Origin: Oligoflexales bacterium
GTDB lineage: Bacteria > Bdellovibrionota_B > Oligoflexia > Oligoflexales > JAGOVF01
NCBI GenBank assembly: GCA_018060885.1
Contig: JAGOVF010000014.1
Location: 1 to 42,163, forward strand
DNA: 42,163 nt
Direction of reading: 5' to 3'
Under the pieces are notes generated by a model, which was not told where the DNA came from, made no database searches, and worked only from the letters and a program-made list of their open reading frames with translations. Position numbers and translations under genes: made by a program. This document shows positions 8,359 through 17,000 of the stretch, piece by piece (within the stretch, counting starts at the first letter, position 1; the number at the start of each line of letters is the position of its first letter).

Positions 8359-9540
8359 TCAAAGTGGAATTACTTCTACCCAGACGGGTTGTTTGCCAAC
8401 TGCATGTTTTTTAACAAATTTAATACCATTTGAATGTATTTTGTACTGCGACATAAATCCAGAATCTTGGCCGGCGACATAGAGATACTCATTGTTATTA
8501 TCAAGGTGGAAGTCTCGTGGCTTAGCCTCGGTAGGGACATGAGCTAATATTTCAGGGATTCCAGACGAGTTTATCTTAAAGACGCCAATGCTATGATGCC
8601 CACGATTGCCAACAAAAAGAAGGCGGCCATTGGGTGTTATATGAATATCTGAAACGGTGTTAATAGCAGAAAAATTTGCTGGTAAGCTAGAGCTAGTTGA
8701 TAATGTTTCTAGCTTGCCATTCTGCTCATTTAAAACAAATGTACTAACGCTATTACTGTATTCGTTTGAAACATAAAATAGAGGCATAACCGGATGCTTA
8801 ACGATGTGACGTGGTCCAGAATTTATATTTGTTTCAATGTCTTGTGCCGGTTCAATAATCTTGCTTTCAGCGGCATTCCAATTGAAGACCTGAATTCGAT
8901 CGGAGCCTGTAGTTGGAATGTAAAGCGTATTTAAATTAGAATGAAAAAAGATTGAATGAGGTTTATCTTTTGTGGATATTTTTTGAGATAGTTCGAAAAG
9001 TTCTCCGGCATTTCCTAGCCTATAATTAATTAATACATTATCGAAATAGGTAACTATAAATAAGTTTTTTCCTTTTGAATCGAGCTCAAGATAAGTAGGT
9101 TCGTGGTTAATAAAAGTGCTTTTTTGAAGTGCTAAAGTTTTGTTGTTTTTGTCTAAATAGTAACTATCAATGTAATGGTCTATCCTCCCGACATATAGCA
9201 AGTTGTTTTCTGGATTAAAAACCATAGGCCCGACTTTGCCGCTCTGTTCGATTCTCTGAAGTAGGGTTAAGCCTTCAGCTTCAACTTTGCGATACCACAA
9301 ATCCAAAGATTCAGATTCTTGGTTGGCAATTACAATGAAGTCACCTTTTTTTGAATATTTTATGATAGGCGTTGGGGCCTTTATTGGAGGAGGTAGTGTT
9401 TTTTTAACTGTGGGCTGTGTAGAAGTTTGTTGAGGGTTTCTAAATTGCTGTTTTTGTGAAATTAGGCAAGCAGTAGAAAAGCAAAAGGCACTAAGAAAAA
9501 TAATAAGTTTAACTATTCGTATTTTCAGCTGTAAAAACAT
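8359..9540 (-). CDS. Lactonase-like beta-propeller lipoprotein
   Basis: This 393-residue protein has a signal peptide ending STAC (Cys25), so it is probably a lipoprotein. A Pro/Thr-rich linker (about 33-60) leads to a repeated propeller domain. Repeats of the form 'P..i...p....lyv....' recur about every 45-50 residues (PMVFNPENNLLYVG, PTYLELDSKGKNLFIV, PHSIFFHSNLNTLYIP, ISDIHITPNGRLLFVGNRG, PRDFHLDNNNEYLYVAG). The FVGNRGHHSIGVF element is a hallmark of the 7-bladed YVTN/6-phosphogluconolactonase-like family. Envelope location argues against a pentose-phosphate role; a binding or scaffold function is as likely. It stands alone between the FNR reductase (convergent) and the PDZ gene (divergent). 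Confidence 0.75.
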   Translation of the reverse strand: MFLQLKIRIVKLIIFLSAFCFSTACLISQKQQFRNPQQTSTQPTVKKTLPPPIKAPTPIIKYSKKGDFIVIANQESESLDLWYRKVEAEGLTLLQRIEQSGKVGPMVFNPENNLLYVGRIDHYIDSYYLDKNNKTLALQKSTFINHEPTYLELDSKGKNLFIVTYFDNVLINYRLGNAGELFELSQKISTKDKPHSIFFHSNLNTLYIPTTGSDRIQVFNWNAAESKIIEPAQDIETNINSGPRHIVKHPVMPLFYVSNEYSNSVSTFVLNEQNGKLETLSTSSSLPANFSAINTVSDIHITPNGRLLFVGNRGHHSIGVFKINSSGIPEILAHVPTEAKPRDFHLDNNNEYLYVAGQDSGFMSQYKIHSNGIKFVKKHAVGKQPVWVEVIPL

Positions 9541-9729
9541 ATTTTGCCTATCTCCACCTTATTTAAATTAAGTTATATGTTTTGCCGCTATGATAATTGG
9601 CCAGTCAGTTAAGTTAATTATTCTTTGATTTGAATATAGCATATAAATTGAGAATTGACAGAAGGCCTGTAAGTATGAAAATGCTAGTCAGGTGGAAATG
9701 ATGTTTTTGATTATAGTTTAGGAAATAAG

Positions 9730-10107
9730 ATGTTTTTTCGATTTAAATCTCTAAATTTTATGCGTCAGTTTTTATTAAAAGAGAGTTCATTTTTTGTTTT
9801 TAGCGCTTTGTTTTTTTTCTTTTTATACGAGATGCCATTGCTAGATGCTAAGTCATCTGGTGCTTCAATTTTACCTAATTTTGATAAGAATAAATTAGCA
9901 GGTTTTGTTTTTGAAGATGTTAAGAAAAATTCTGAGTTTGAAAAGGCAGGCATACAAAGTGGCGATAGATTGATTTCGATAGACAATCAGCCGGTGAAGA
10001 GAATTACTCAAGTTATGGCTCTGCTTAAAGGGATAGAAAGTGATCAGGCATTTTCACTGACGGTCGAGAGAAAAGGGGCTACTAAAATTATTAAAGTTCC
10101 AAAATAG
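9730..10107 (+). CDS. Membrane-anchored PDZ-domain protein
   Basis: This 125-residue protein has one hydrophobic segment (about 20-37, very Phe-rich) and then a PDZ domain (about 55-125). The PDZ signature is clear: GFVFEDVKKNSEFEKAGI, then QSGDRLISIDNQPV, then LTVERKG. There is no protease domain, and the length matches the isolated PDZ half of GspC-like type II secretion components or a small adaptor. No other secretion genes are nearby, so the partner is unknown. AGGAAATAAG precedes ATG as an SD. Translation could also start at Met11. Confidence 0.7.
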   Translation: MFFRFKSLNFMRQFLLKESSFFVFSALFFFFLYEMPLLDAKSSGASILPNFDKNKLAGFVFEDVKKNSEFEKAGIQSGDRLISIDNQPVKRITQVMALLKGIESDQAFSLTVERKGATKIIKVPK

Positions 10108-10123
10108 CTTTTGATGTAATCAG

Positions 10124-10152
10124 TTGAGTTTTGTACAAATTTGCGATATAAT
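10124..10152 (+). promoter_or_regulatory. Sigma70-type promoter of the LRR lipoprotein gene
   Basis: TTGAGT (10124-10129) and a perfect TATAAT (10147-10152) are separated by exactly 17 bases. The predicted transcription start near 10159 leaves a leader of about 70 nt before the AAGGAG ribosome site and ATG 10227. It is one of the two best promoter matches in the window. Confidence 0.7.
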
Positions 10153-10226
10153 CTAACTCACCAAGCTACATAAATTTATCCTTCCTCATTACAATTTATG
10201 AATTCTTAAACAAGCAAGGAGAGCGC

Positions 10227-11348
10227 ATGTCGATTTCATTGTTTTATTCGCGGATTACACTTATTTCAATTGTAATTGCAAACTTCTCTTGTAGCAATAA
10301 ATCTTCTAAATCTGAGACAGAAAAAAAATTCCCTGCAAAAGTTAGATTAGCTGACGATGATTCTGGTGCTCCGGCAGTTCGTGGCTTAGATGTTTTAGAC
10401 GATACAAACAAGATTGCTTCAACTAAAACTGTTGATGACGATTTCAATAGCGGTGGCGAAGATATTGACCGTCCAGTAGCAACCGCATCCGGAGGAGCAG
10501 AAGCACCTCCGAGCAGCGGTCAAGGAGAAGGTGAAGGGCAGGGCCAAGGACAGGGTCAGGGGCAAGGCGAACCTGAAGTGCCTGAAGTTGTACCCACCCC
10601 TGATAAGTATGAAGGTGTACTGGATTTTAAGCATTATTGTATGATTGCAGAAGATCCGAATTATGCCGCGATTTATAAAAAGGACTTTCTAACACCCGAG
10701 TATTTCGATGTGTGGTTAGTCGATATTAAAGCAACAGTCAGGGCAATTCGTATTCGGTTGCCTGCGCCTAATCAAGGTGCTTCTGTGAGTATAAAGGACG
10801 ATTGTCAGGTAGCTTACGATAAATTTAAGCAGGCCATTGTTTTAGATCTCTCGCCTTTTGCTGGGGACAACCACGATTTTCAACTCATTAACATAACACC
10901 AATTTCAGGAAGTTTAAAATTGAGAGGCTTAAATTTGCGCGATAATCGCGTTCTGGACATGAAATTTTTGCGCAATTTAACTACCTTAGAGTGGCTTGAA
11001 CTTGCGGGTAATCAATTGATAACTATTCCACAGCTTAAGAATTTCAAAAACAATCTTTACATGAAAAGTCTGTTAGAACTAGGAATAGAGTACCAAGGAG
11101 AACCATTCAGCGACTTGCGCATTGATTATGGCGCTTTTAGTTCTGTCGTAGAGAATTTGCGCAAGATTCGATTGCGTCATAATTATGTGAGCCCAAGAGA
11201 ATTTCGAGGTCTCAACAACGAATTTGTCCTTTCGGGGCTAGAAGCGCTTCAATTTAAGGTTGGGGATGAATCCTGTCGAAAAGACAATTTGCCCTACACT
11301 TTACCCTATCCGACTCAAATTGAGGCAGAGCGGCAAAAAAGCTGTTAG
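10227..11348 (+). CDS. LRR-domain lipoprotein with a Gly-Gln/Glu repeat linker
   Basis: This 373-residue protein has a signal sequence ending NFSC (Cys22, weak lipobox). A Ser/Asp-rich linker follows, then a low-complexity (G-E/Q)n run at about residues 100-115, encoded by six-base units at 10521-10571 with synonymous variation. The globular part carries leucine-rich repeats at about 229-275 (LKLRGLNLRDN, LTTLEWLELAGN), so it is a likely protein-binding domain held away from the membrane by a flexible spacer. Four cysteines lie in the mature part. AAGGAG precedes ATG. Function is unknown; adhesion or envelope binding is a guess. Confidence 0.7.
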   Translation: MSISLFYSRITLISIVIANFSCSNKSSKSETEKKFPAKVRLADDDSGAPAVRGLDVLDDTNKIASTKTVDDDFNSGGEDIDRPVATASGGAEAPPSSGQGEGEGQGQGQGQGQGEPEVPEVVPTPDKYEGVLDFKHYCMIAEDPNYAAIYKKDFLTPEYFDVWLVDIKATVRAIRIRLPAPNQGASVSIKDDCQVAYDKFKQAIVLDLSPFAGDNHDFQLINITPISGSLKLRGLNLRDNRVLDMKFLRNLTTLEWLELAGNQLITIPQLKNFKNNLYMKSLLELGIEYQGEPFSDLRIDYGAFSSVVENLRKIRLRHNYVSPREFRGLNNEFVLSGLEALQFKVGDESCRKDNLPYTLPYPTQIEAERQKSC

Positions 11349-11385
11349 AATTGCTGAAAAATTGATGAGAAGGCTTACTTAAATC

Positions 11386-11418
11386 AATAAAAGAGGCTGG
11401 GTGCAAACACCCAGCCTC
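11386..11418 (-). terminator. Rho-independent terminator of the RRM gene
   Basis: A perfect 11-bp stem GAGGCTGGGTG / CACCCAGCCTC (11393-11403 with 11408-11418, loop of 4) lies 24 bp past the RRM stop. On the minus strand it is followed by TTTTATTG. No T-run follows it on the plus strand, so it is directional. Confidence 0.85.
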
Positions 11419-11442
11419 GTAGAATTCTGGTAAATCTAAATA

Positions 11443-11784
11443 TTACCAGCGATTTCCGCCACCGCCGCCGCCGCCGCTACGACCGCCGCCGCCGCCGCTA
11501 CGAAAGCCGCCGCCGCCGCCGCCACCAGTTCTAGGTGGCTTCTCTTCTGCGACATTGACTTTAATGGTACGACCGTCTAAATCTTGGCCGTCCATCTCAG
11601 AAATCGCCTTAGAGGCTGCATCTTCTTGATCAAACGTTACGAAACCAAATCCACGAGAGCGACCAGTTTCACGGTCGGTTATAACCCGAACTTCCGTGAT
11701 GTCACCAAATTGTTGGAATGCTTGACGCAATCCCTCGTTATCTGTGTTCCAACTCAACCCACCGACAAAAAGCTTTTTACTCAT
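11443..11784 (-). CDS. RRM-type glycine-rich RNA-binding protein
   Basis: This 113-residue protein has one RNA-recognition motif (residues 3-80) with RNP2 KLFVGGLSW and RNP1 RSRGFGFVTF, including the aromatic residues that stack on RNA. A tail of about 30 residues is made almost only of Gly with Arg/Ser and ends NRW. Such proteins are single-stranded RNA binders, often cold-induced, in cyanobacteria and several proteobacterial groups. The tail is coded by three blocks of GGC triplets (11458-11525), a very GC-rich patch in AT-rich DNA. AGAGAGAG before ATG is the SD. It has its own strong terminator and probably its own promoter with a leader of about 130 nt. Confidence 0.92.
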   Translation of the reverse strand: MSKKLFVGGLSWNTDNEGLRQAFQQFGDITEVRVITDRETGRSRGFGFVTFDQEDAASKAISEMDGQDLDGRTIKVNVAEEKPPRTGGGGGGGFRSGGGGGRSGGGGGGGNRW

Positions 11785-12063
11785 ACTCTCTCTCTAAAAA
11801 AAAACATAAAACAAATGGCTTTCCTCAACTTCCTAGGCCAATAACTCCTGTCATAAACCCTAGTGTGTCTAAGTCCACCGCATCCAAACCAATCCCGATG
11901 ACTGATCTAAACCTTAAGTTATTATAATAAGTATCTACGAAAATAAAGTAAATTTTATCGAAACAAAAGGGATGCGATTCACTTTTGTACTTTAATCCAA
12001 TAATATCAACATTTTCTATGTAAATTCGAAACTTATACTTGTTAGACAGTCGAAAGTTTTTTT
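11785..12063 (-). promoter_or_regulatory. Upstream region of the RRM gene with candidate -10
   Basis: This 279-bp gene-free AT-rich spacer lies between the SulP stop and the RRM start. On the minus strand TATAAT occurs at 11926-11921 with no good -35 at 17 bp (TTTACT is 20 bp away). If used, it gives a leader of about 130 nt, similar in length to cold-shock mRNA leaders. I see no coding potential here. Confidence 0.35.
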
Positions 12064-13767
12064 CTAACTTTTGACATCGTCATGAAGATAAGGAGCTATA
12101 ACATCAGACTTCGCTAAGCTGCGTTTTAAATTCTTGTTCACATTGACCAAACGCAGCTTAATATTTTTGTCCCTGAGTTTTAACACGGTTGTTTCAAATG
12201 CGACTATACCAGTTAAGTCAAAAGTGTTGGTTTGAGAAAAGTCGAAATCAACTTGATTAATGTCAGAGCCTATAACTTCAAGTGCCCGCAAGGCTTTTTC
12301 TGCAACCGCAAAAAAAAGTGGGCCATTAATTGAAAATACGACTGTTTTAGAAGGTGGATAGGTAGAGAGTGCATCGCTTTCGTTTGGTAGATTTGAACTT
12401 GATATTCTACTTTCAGTTGAATCCGCAAGATTTTTCATAAATAGCAGTGATGCAAGTACAACTCCCGTAACGATCCCAAATACCATATCAAATGCGATAA
12501 TTAAAAATGTGCAGATAAAGATTATAAATAAATCACTTTTCGGAGCAACTTCGATCAGATGTTTTAAATGATTGATGTTGATAAGTTTGACAGCTATGAA
12601 CATGAGTAGTGCAGCAAGGCTAGCCATGGGAATAAGTGAAATAATATTTGCTCCAAGAAGTAATATGACTAGGCAAATAAATGAGTGAATGATCGCTGAA
12701 AGTGGCGAGTAAGCGCCGTAACGAATGCTTGTCGAAGTTCTAGCTAAAGCTCCCGAGCCGGGAAGCGCGCCAAAAAATGGTGCGATCATATTACTTAGAG
12801 CAAGTCCGAGTAATTCTCCATTTGGTTTATGCTTCGTATTTGTAAGAGAGTCGCTTATTGTTGCTGAAAATAGTGCCTCGAGTGAGGCCAGTATTGCGAT
12901 AGCTAGAGCTGCAGGTAATAAAACTGATAGTGATGAGTGGAAATTCGCCCAATTAAATAAAAAAGCAAAGTCAAACTGCGGTAAAAGGGCAGGAATACCT
13001 TGAGCAGTTCCACCATCTGGAAGCTTATAATGATATCGACTGGCAATGGTATCGATATTGGCAGAGGGCATAAGATGGTTAAATAACCACGCAAAAAGTG
13101 CAGCACTCATCACACTAATGAGTGGAGACGGAAGGTTTTTAAATTTTGCTGGCCACTTTAGTAATACGACAAAAGTAAATACACCAATTGCTGTTTCTTG
13201 CCATTGAACGCTTTGCCAGTGATCGAAGAGCAAGTATATTCTGGTTAGAAAATTACTAGGAGCTTCATCATAGGTTAAGCCGAAAAAGTCTTTAATTTGA
13301 ATACTAGCAATTAATACCGCTGACCCGAGTGTATATCCTGTTGTCACTGGATATGGAATGAGAGTTAAAAAACGACCAAAGCGGCTTAAGGCCATACCGA
13401 ATAGAATAATTCCTGCGAGAAGTCCGACCATAAAAATGCCCTGAGCGCCAAATTGCGCCGATATTGGAGCGAGCACTGCGGCAAAAGATGCTGTTGGACC
13501 TGAAACCTGAAAACGAGATCCACCTGCAATTGCTGCAATGAGACCAATGACTACGACCGCATAGAGTCCATTTTGTGGCGATAATCCACATGCAATTCCA
13601 ATTGCCATGCCCAAAGGTATAGCAATCAAGGACACAACGAGTCCTGCCCGCAAATCTCGCAAGAATAGAGACTTATTGTATTGAACAAAAAGACTTTGCC
13701 GCAGACCTGAAGCAAATTCTTCTTTTATAAAACTTTTTAATGAAAAATGGTTTACGTCTTTGGACAT
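12064..13767 (-). CDS. SulP-family inorganic anion transporter
   Basis: This 567-residue protein has about 12-14 transmembrane segments and a C-terminal STAS domain (about 465-560). The SulP core is plain: GLSPQNGLYAVVVIGLIAA and the GGSRFQVSGPTASFA segment that lines the anion site, and GALPGSGALARTSTSIRYGA further on. Relatives carry sulfate, bicarbonate or dicarboxylates (DauA, BicA); the substrate is not readable here. A strong SD AGGAGGG precedes ATG. It starts 45 bp after the large helical-repeat gene with no convincing promoter between, so the two are probably co-transcribed. Confidence 0.93.
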   Translation of the reverse strand: MSKDVNHFSLKSFIKEEFASGLRQSLFVQYNKSLFLRDLRAGLVVSLIAIPLGMAIGIACGLSPQNGLYAVVVIGLIAAIAGGSRFQVSGPTASFAAVLAPISAQFGAQGIFMVGLLAGIILFGMALSRFGRFLTLIPYPVTTGYTLGSAVLIASIQIKDFFGLTYDEAPSNFLTRIYLLFDHWQSVQWQETAIGVFTFVVLLKWPAKFKNLPSPLISVMSAALFAWLFNHLMPSANIDTIASRYHYKLPDGGTAQGIPALLPQFDFAFLFNWANFHSSLSVLLPAALAIAILASLEALFSATISDSLTNTKHKPNGELLGLALSNMIAPFFGALPGSGALARTSTSIRYGAYSPLSAIIHSFICLVILLLGANIISLIPMASLAALLMFIAVKLININHLKHLIEVAPKSDLFIIFICTFLIIAFDMVFGIVTGVVLASLLFMKNLADSTESRISSSNLPNESDALSTYPPSKTVVFSINGPLFFAVAEKALRALEVIGSDINQVDFDFSQTNTFDLTGIVAFETTVLKLRDKNIKLRLVNVNKNLKRSLAKSDVIAPYLHDDVKS

Positions 13768-13812
13768 TTACCCTCCTCGTACATGCCTTAGCCTAACTAA
13801 TTTTAATTTAAA

Positions 13813-16542
13813 TCAAAAGACTTGGTTTATTGATACCAATATTTGATAAGTCAGTTTTTTAATGGCTTCAAGTTGCACTAGATCAGATATTGTACCACGA
13901 TGTGCAGCTTCATTTCGTGTATCTTGCAGCTGCATCATAGAAACCACGAGCGGCAGTAAAGTGGATTGAGAGCGATCACTGCAATTCAATATTCCAGAAA
14001 TTTTTTGTCCATGTATTTTTAAATCTCGCGCGAATAAAAGAATTAACAAAGCCCAAGCTTTTATGCCGTCAATAGATCGACTTGGTTGTTGCATTAACTT
14101 GCCGCTAATTATATCGCTGCATAAATTGGTAAATTTGAAGTAAGGAAAATTATTTGCTTTAAAATAAGATTCACATTGTAAAAGGTTTAAAACCTCTGAT
14201 TTGTCCACAAATTGATTGTCAAATTTTAATTTATAAATAGTCGCTTGCATCTGCGTTAGGAAAAAGTCTTGTCTTCCACCAAAGAGAACGCTACCGATTT
14301 TATCCTGCAAAAGCAGGTCGATTGCCTTTACATATTGAACAATTATAGTCGACTTATCGACTTTTTGATCAAAAAGCTGTGGCATTGAAAAAACTGCGGC
14401 AGAATTTCTTATAGCGGATTTTATATCTTCAGATAGATGATCAAAACAATTCAATTCAGAAATAATTTTTGCGTCTAAAATATGACTTTTCAATTCTCCA
14501 GTGTTCTTTGTATTTTGTGTTGATATTTGACTTTGTAAGCTTAATTGATCTCTCAATAATATGAGAGGTTCCAGAACTTGGTTGTGCTTTTCAATAAATA
14601 CTTGATTAGCGATTAATTTATCTAAGCGATCAACCATGAGGCTATAGTCTTTTCCTGGTTCTGGAATTAAGCTTCGAGCAATTTTGTCAATTATTTCCGT
14701 TTTAGCTTCTTTATAGATAAATTGTTCGAAGAGAATTTTGTGGCAATACTTTTTTCCGCTTCTTGATAAGGAGTCGATAGAACGTTGCACAATTGCTTTA
14801 TTTGTTTCGCAAAGTTGTTCGTTAAGTAAAGAGCTAATATTTTCTGACATATTCAGTCTAGCGGCAGCTATGGCGAGCATTTTGAATTCAAAAATGTTAG
14901 ATTTTAGATATTTCTCAATCACTTTTGCGGAGTTTTTCTCAGTTATTAAGCCCAATATTTTAAGATAGTACTTTTCATGATCGCTATCTTCTTCTTTGAT
15001 GTTTATTGCGACTAAAAAATTATCTGAAAAGTGTTCGAATCGAGACAAGGCCTTTAGTGCGAGAGTTAATTCAATATAAGATTGTTCTATAGATTTTTTA
15101 TTCAAACGTTTAAGCTGCTTTTCAATATATAAGAGAGCTCGTTGGCTAGATAGGCGACCCAAATATTCATAAATCGAGGATAGCTCTTGTTCGTTAGCTA
15201 TATATTTTGTAAGTGCGGTATAAATCGCATCGTTTTCAAAGAAAACTTGACCTAAGGCGCGTAAAAGCCTCGACCGAATCTCTATAGAGTTGCTATCCAA
15301 AAAGTGTTTCGTCAAATGATCTTTGATCATTTGTACACTTTCGCTATCGCAATGTGAAAGAAGCTTAATTTGAGTAACAAGGCAATTGATAATTGAAATG
15401 CGCACGTTGTTGTTAATTAATTCAGATTCGAAAACTGTAATTAATTTGGTTGAAATTTCTTTATAAGCAACATTTTCTGCGAGCGAGATTAAATCCAGAA
15501 TTGAAATGTCTGCAAGGATTTTAATTAAAAAATTTCTATCAATATCGCTATGCAGTCTTATAAGGCAATACTTTGCGTCCGAGATATAGTTCCAATTTTC
15601 TAATAGAAATTTGCAGTCCTCATCGCTCCTTTCACTTGTAAAAAGAGAAATTCTAATCATCAATTCTTGAGATTTTTGAAATGATTCTTGAATAGTCAAG
15701 TAGGCTTCCCAGGCCTTTTTTCTTGGGAACTCTCTCAGAGTCATTAGCAGAGACTCTTCAGTATTTGGGTCGTTAATGTTAGTTAATTGTAAAAGGACAT
15801 CATCGATTTTTACGTTCAAGCGGAGGTGAATTTTTTCTTTAACAATATGAGACAAATTTTTCGTAAAAAAATCATTTGCCTTTGATTGCCGATCTATAAA
15901 TTCGACAGCTTGTTTGCCGCCAATACGTGACAGTGTCATTAATATATTTTGTTGCAACGCACTATCAAGTTGAGAAAATTCTGCCTCGATTAATTGTAGT
16001 AATTTGGGGTAAAAGTCAAGACTTCGACTACAACTCATAGCTGAAAGATAGTGAATAAAAAGCGGACTCGTAGGCTTGAGATTCTCATCAAATATTTGTT
16101 TATTCAAGAAATGGTAATCAGAAAACATTAAATTCTGGCTCAGGCTTTCTATAGCCTCACGATGCAGAGGGTGATTGTGATTAGATGCAATACGAGATAG
16201 AAAAAATCCGGCCGAAAGATGCTTATGCCTCCCTAGAGCAAGGCAAGCTTGCCGGCTCATTGGTAGATCATGAGCAAGATTTGTCTTATCTATTAAAAAA
16301 TCTCGCGCGCGTTTTGATTCAATATTTCCAAGTAGTCCGATGAGCTTAAATTTAATATCTCTCCACATGGAGTAATAAAAGCTTTCTATTAAAAGACGGG
16401 CAATGCTATCAGCATCAGATTGTTGTGTAATTTGGCTAATAAGGTTTTGAGTCGCCGAGTTGTCTTCAATTGCCTCCAGCAGTTGAGTTATTTCATGCAT
16501 TTGGGAAGTAGTTTGAGAGTATAAACGCAGTGCTTCGGGCAT
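13813..16542 (-). CDS. Large helical-repeat (HEAT-like) protein with HEPN-like C-terminal domain
   Basis: This 909-residue protein is almost wholly alpha-helical, with no signal peptide or membrane segment, so it is cytoplasmic. Residues 1 to about 640 show irregular HEAT/ARM-like helix pairs (for example RQACLALGRHKHLSAGFFLSRIA, and RSRLLRALGQVFFEND later). The last 230 residues differ: a segment VQYVKAIDLLLQDKIG and the terminal motif RNEAAHRG, where Arg876 and His881 form the R-x4-H pattern of HEPN domains. Some HEPN domains are RNases; others are only structural. ATG 16542 is chosen because GGAAGG sits 6 bases upstream; a TTG at 16563 lies before that SD. It is followed at 45 bp by the SulP gene. 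Function is unknown. Confidence 0.7.
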   Translation of the reverse strand: MPEALRLYSQTTSQMHEITQLLEAIEDNSATQNLISQITQQSDADSIARLLIESFYYSMWRDIKFKLIGLLGNIESKRARDFLIDKTNLAHDLPMSRQACLALGRHKHLSAGFFLSRIASNHNHPLHREAIESLSQNLMFSDYHFLNKQIFDENLKPTSPLFIHYLSAMSCSRSLDFYPKLLQLIEAEFSQLDSALQQNILMTLSRIGGKQAVEFIDRQSKANDFFTKNLSHIVKEKIHLRLNVKIDDVLLQLTNINDPNTEESLLMTLREFPRKKAWEAYLTIQESFQKSQELMIRISLFTSERSDEDCKFLLENWNYISDAKYCLIRLHSDIDRNFLIKILADISILDLISLAENVAYKEISTKLITVFESELINNNVRISIINCLVTQIKLLSHCDSESVQMIKDHLTKHFLDSNSIEIRSRLLRALGQVFFENDAIYTALTKYIANEQELSSIYEYLGRLSSQRALLYIEKQLKRLNKKSIEQSYIELTLALKALSRFEHFSDNFLVAINIKEEDSDHEKYYLKILGLITEKNSAKVIEKYLKSNIFEFKMLAIAAARLNMSENISSLLNEQLCETNKAIVQRSIDSLSRSGKKYCHKILFEQFIYKEAKTEIIDKIARSLIPEPGKDYSLMVDRLDKLIANQVFIEKHNQVLEPLILLRDQLSLQSQISTQNTKNTGELKSHILDAKIISELNCFDHLSEDIKSAIRNSAAVFSMPQLFDQKVDKSTIIVQYVKAIDLLLQDKIGSVLFGGRQDFFLTQMQATIYKLKFDNQFVDKSEVLNLLQCESYFKANNFPYFKFTNLCSDIISGKLMQQPSRSIDGIKAWALLILLFARDLKIHGQKISGILNCSDRSQSTLLPLVVSMMQLQDTRNEAAHRGTISDLVQLEAIKKLTYQILVSINQVF

Positions 16543-17000
16543 TTGTAACCTTCCTTGTTGCAATACGCCCTAGTGTCGGCTTTTGCGGCGTGACTTTGAT
16601 TATTTATTTTTAATTCAGTGGGAATATTTAATTAATGTATATGATATTAAGGTGTTAAATAAGTTAGATTGCTTTTAGGGCTGGCTTTAGGATATGAGAC
16701 CTCTGCTGTTGGGACTTGATCTTTCTCTTTATGAGAGTTAATCAATCTTAGTAGATTTTGTGGTTTTATTATTTTTAACGCTAGTGGCGTGTTTTTCTCG
16801 TACCGGTTGGTTTAAAGTAGCTCGCGTAAGTGGATTTTTACCCTCCTTAGTAATTCCCACTGTGTGTGGGTTCAAGATGCCTCCTAGCAAAATTGCATGA
16901 AGTTGTATGAATTTAAATTTTTGGCAAGATATAGCGCGAAGCTCCTTGGTAAGAATTTGTTCTGCGCCTCGTGCACACTAACTTTCAAAGGGGTTGCAAA
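16543..17000 (+). promoter_or_regulatory. Long 5' region of the DEAD-box helicase gene
   Basis: This 458-bp gene-free stretch lies between divergent genes. I see no protein-coding signal. Hairpins toward the helicase: TTGAT...ATCAA enclosing TCTC/GAGA (16716-16745), ACGC/GCGT followed by T5 (16778-16796), and CCCAC/GTGGG (about 16856-16870). CTCCTT at 16843-16848 can pair with the helicase SD AAGGGG (16988-16993), allowing one G-U pair. Together this looks like a regulated leader. The promoter is not obvious; TATGAT at 16640-16645 is the best -10. Confidence 0.4.

Noticed and set aside
9655..9683. TTGACA at 9655 as the promoter of the PDZ gene
   Set aside because: The -35 is perfect but no acceptable -10 lies 16-18 bp downstream (AAAATG at 17 bp), so it was not listed.
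12049..12075. Inverted repeat GTCGAAAGTT/AACTTTTGAC at the sulP stop as a terminator
   Set aside because: The T-run lies in the loop rather than after the stem, and one pair is mismatched, so it does not fit a terminator.
16778..16796. ACGC/GCGT hairpin with T5 as a full terminator in the helicase leader
   Set aside because: Only 4 bp of stem; kept only as part of the leader description.
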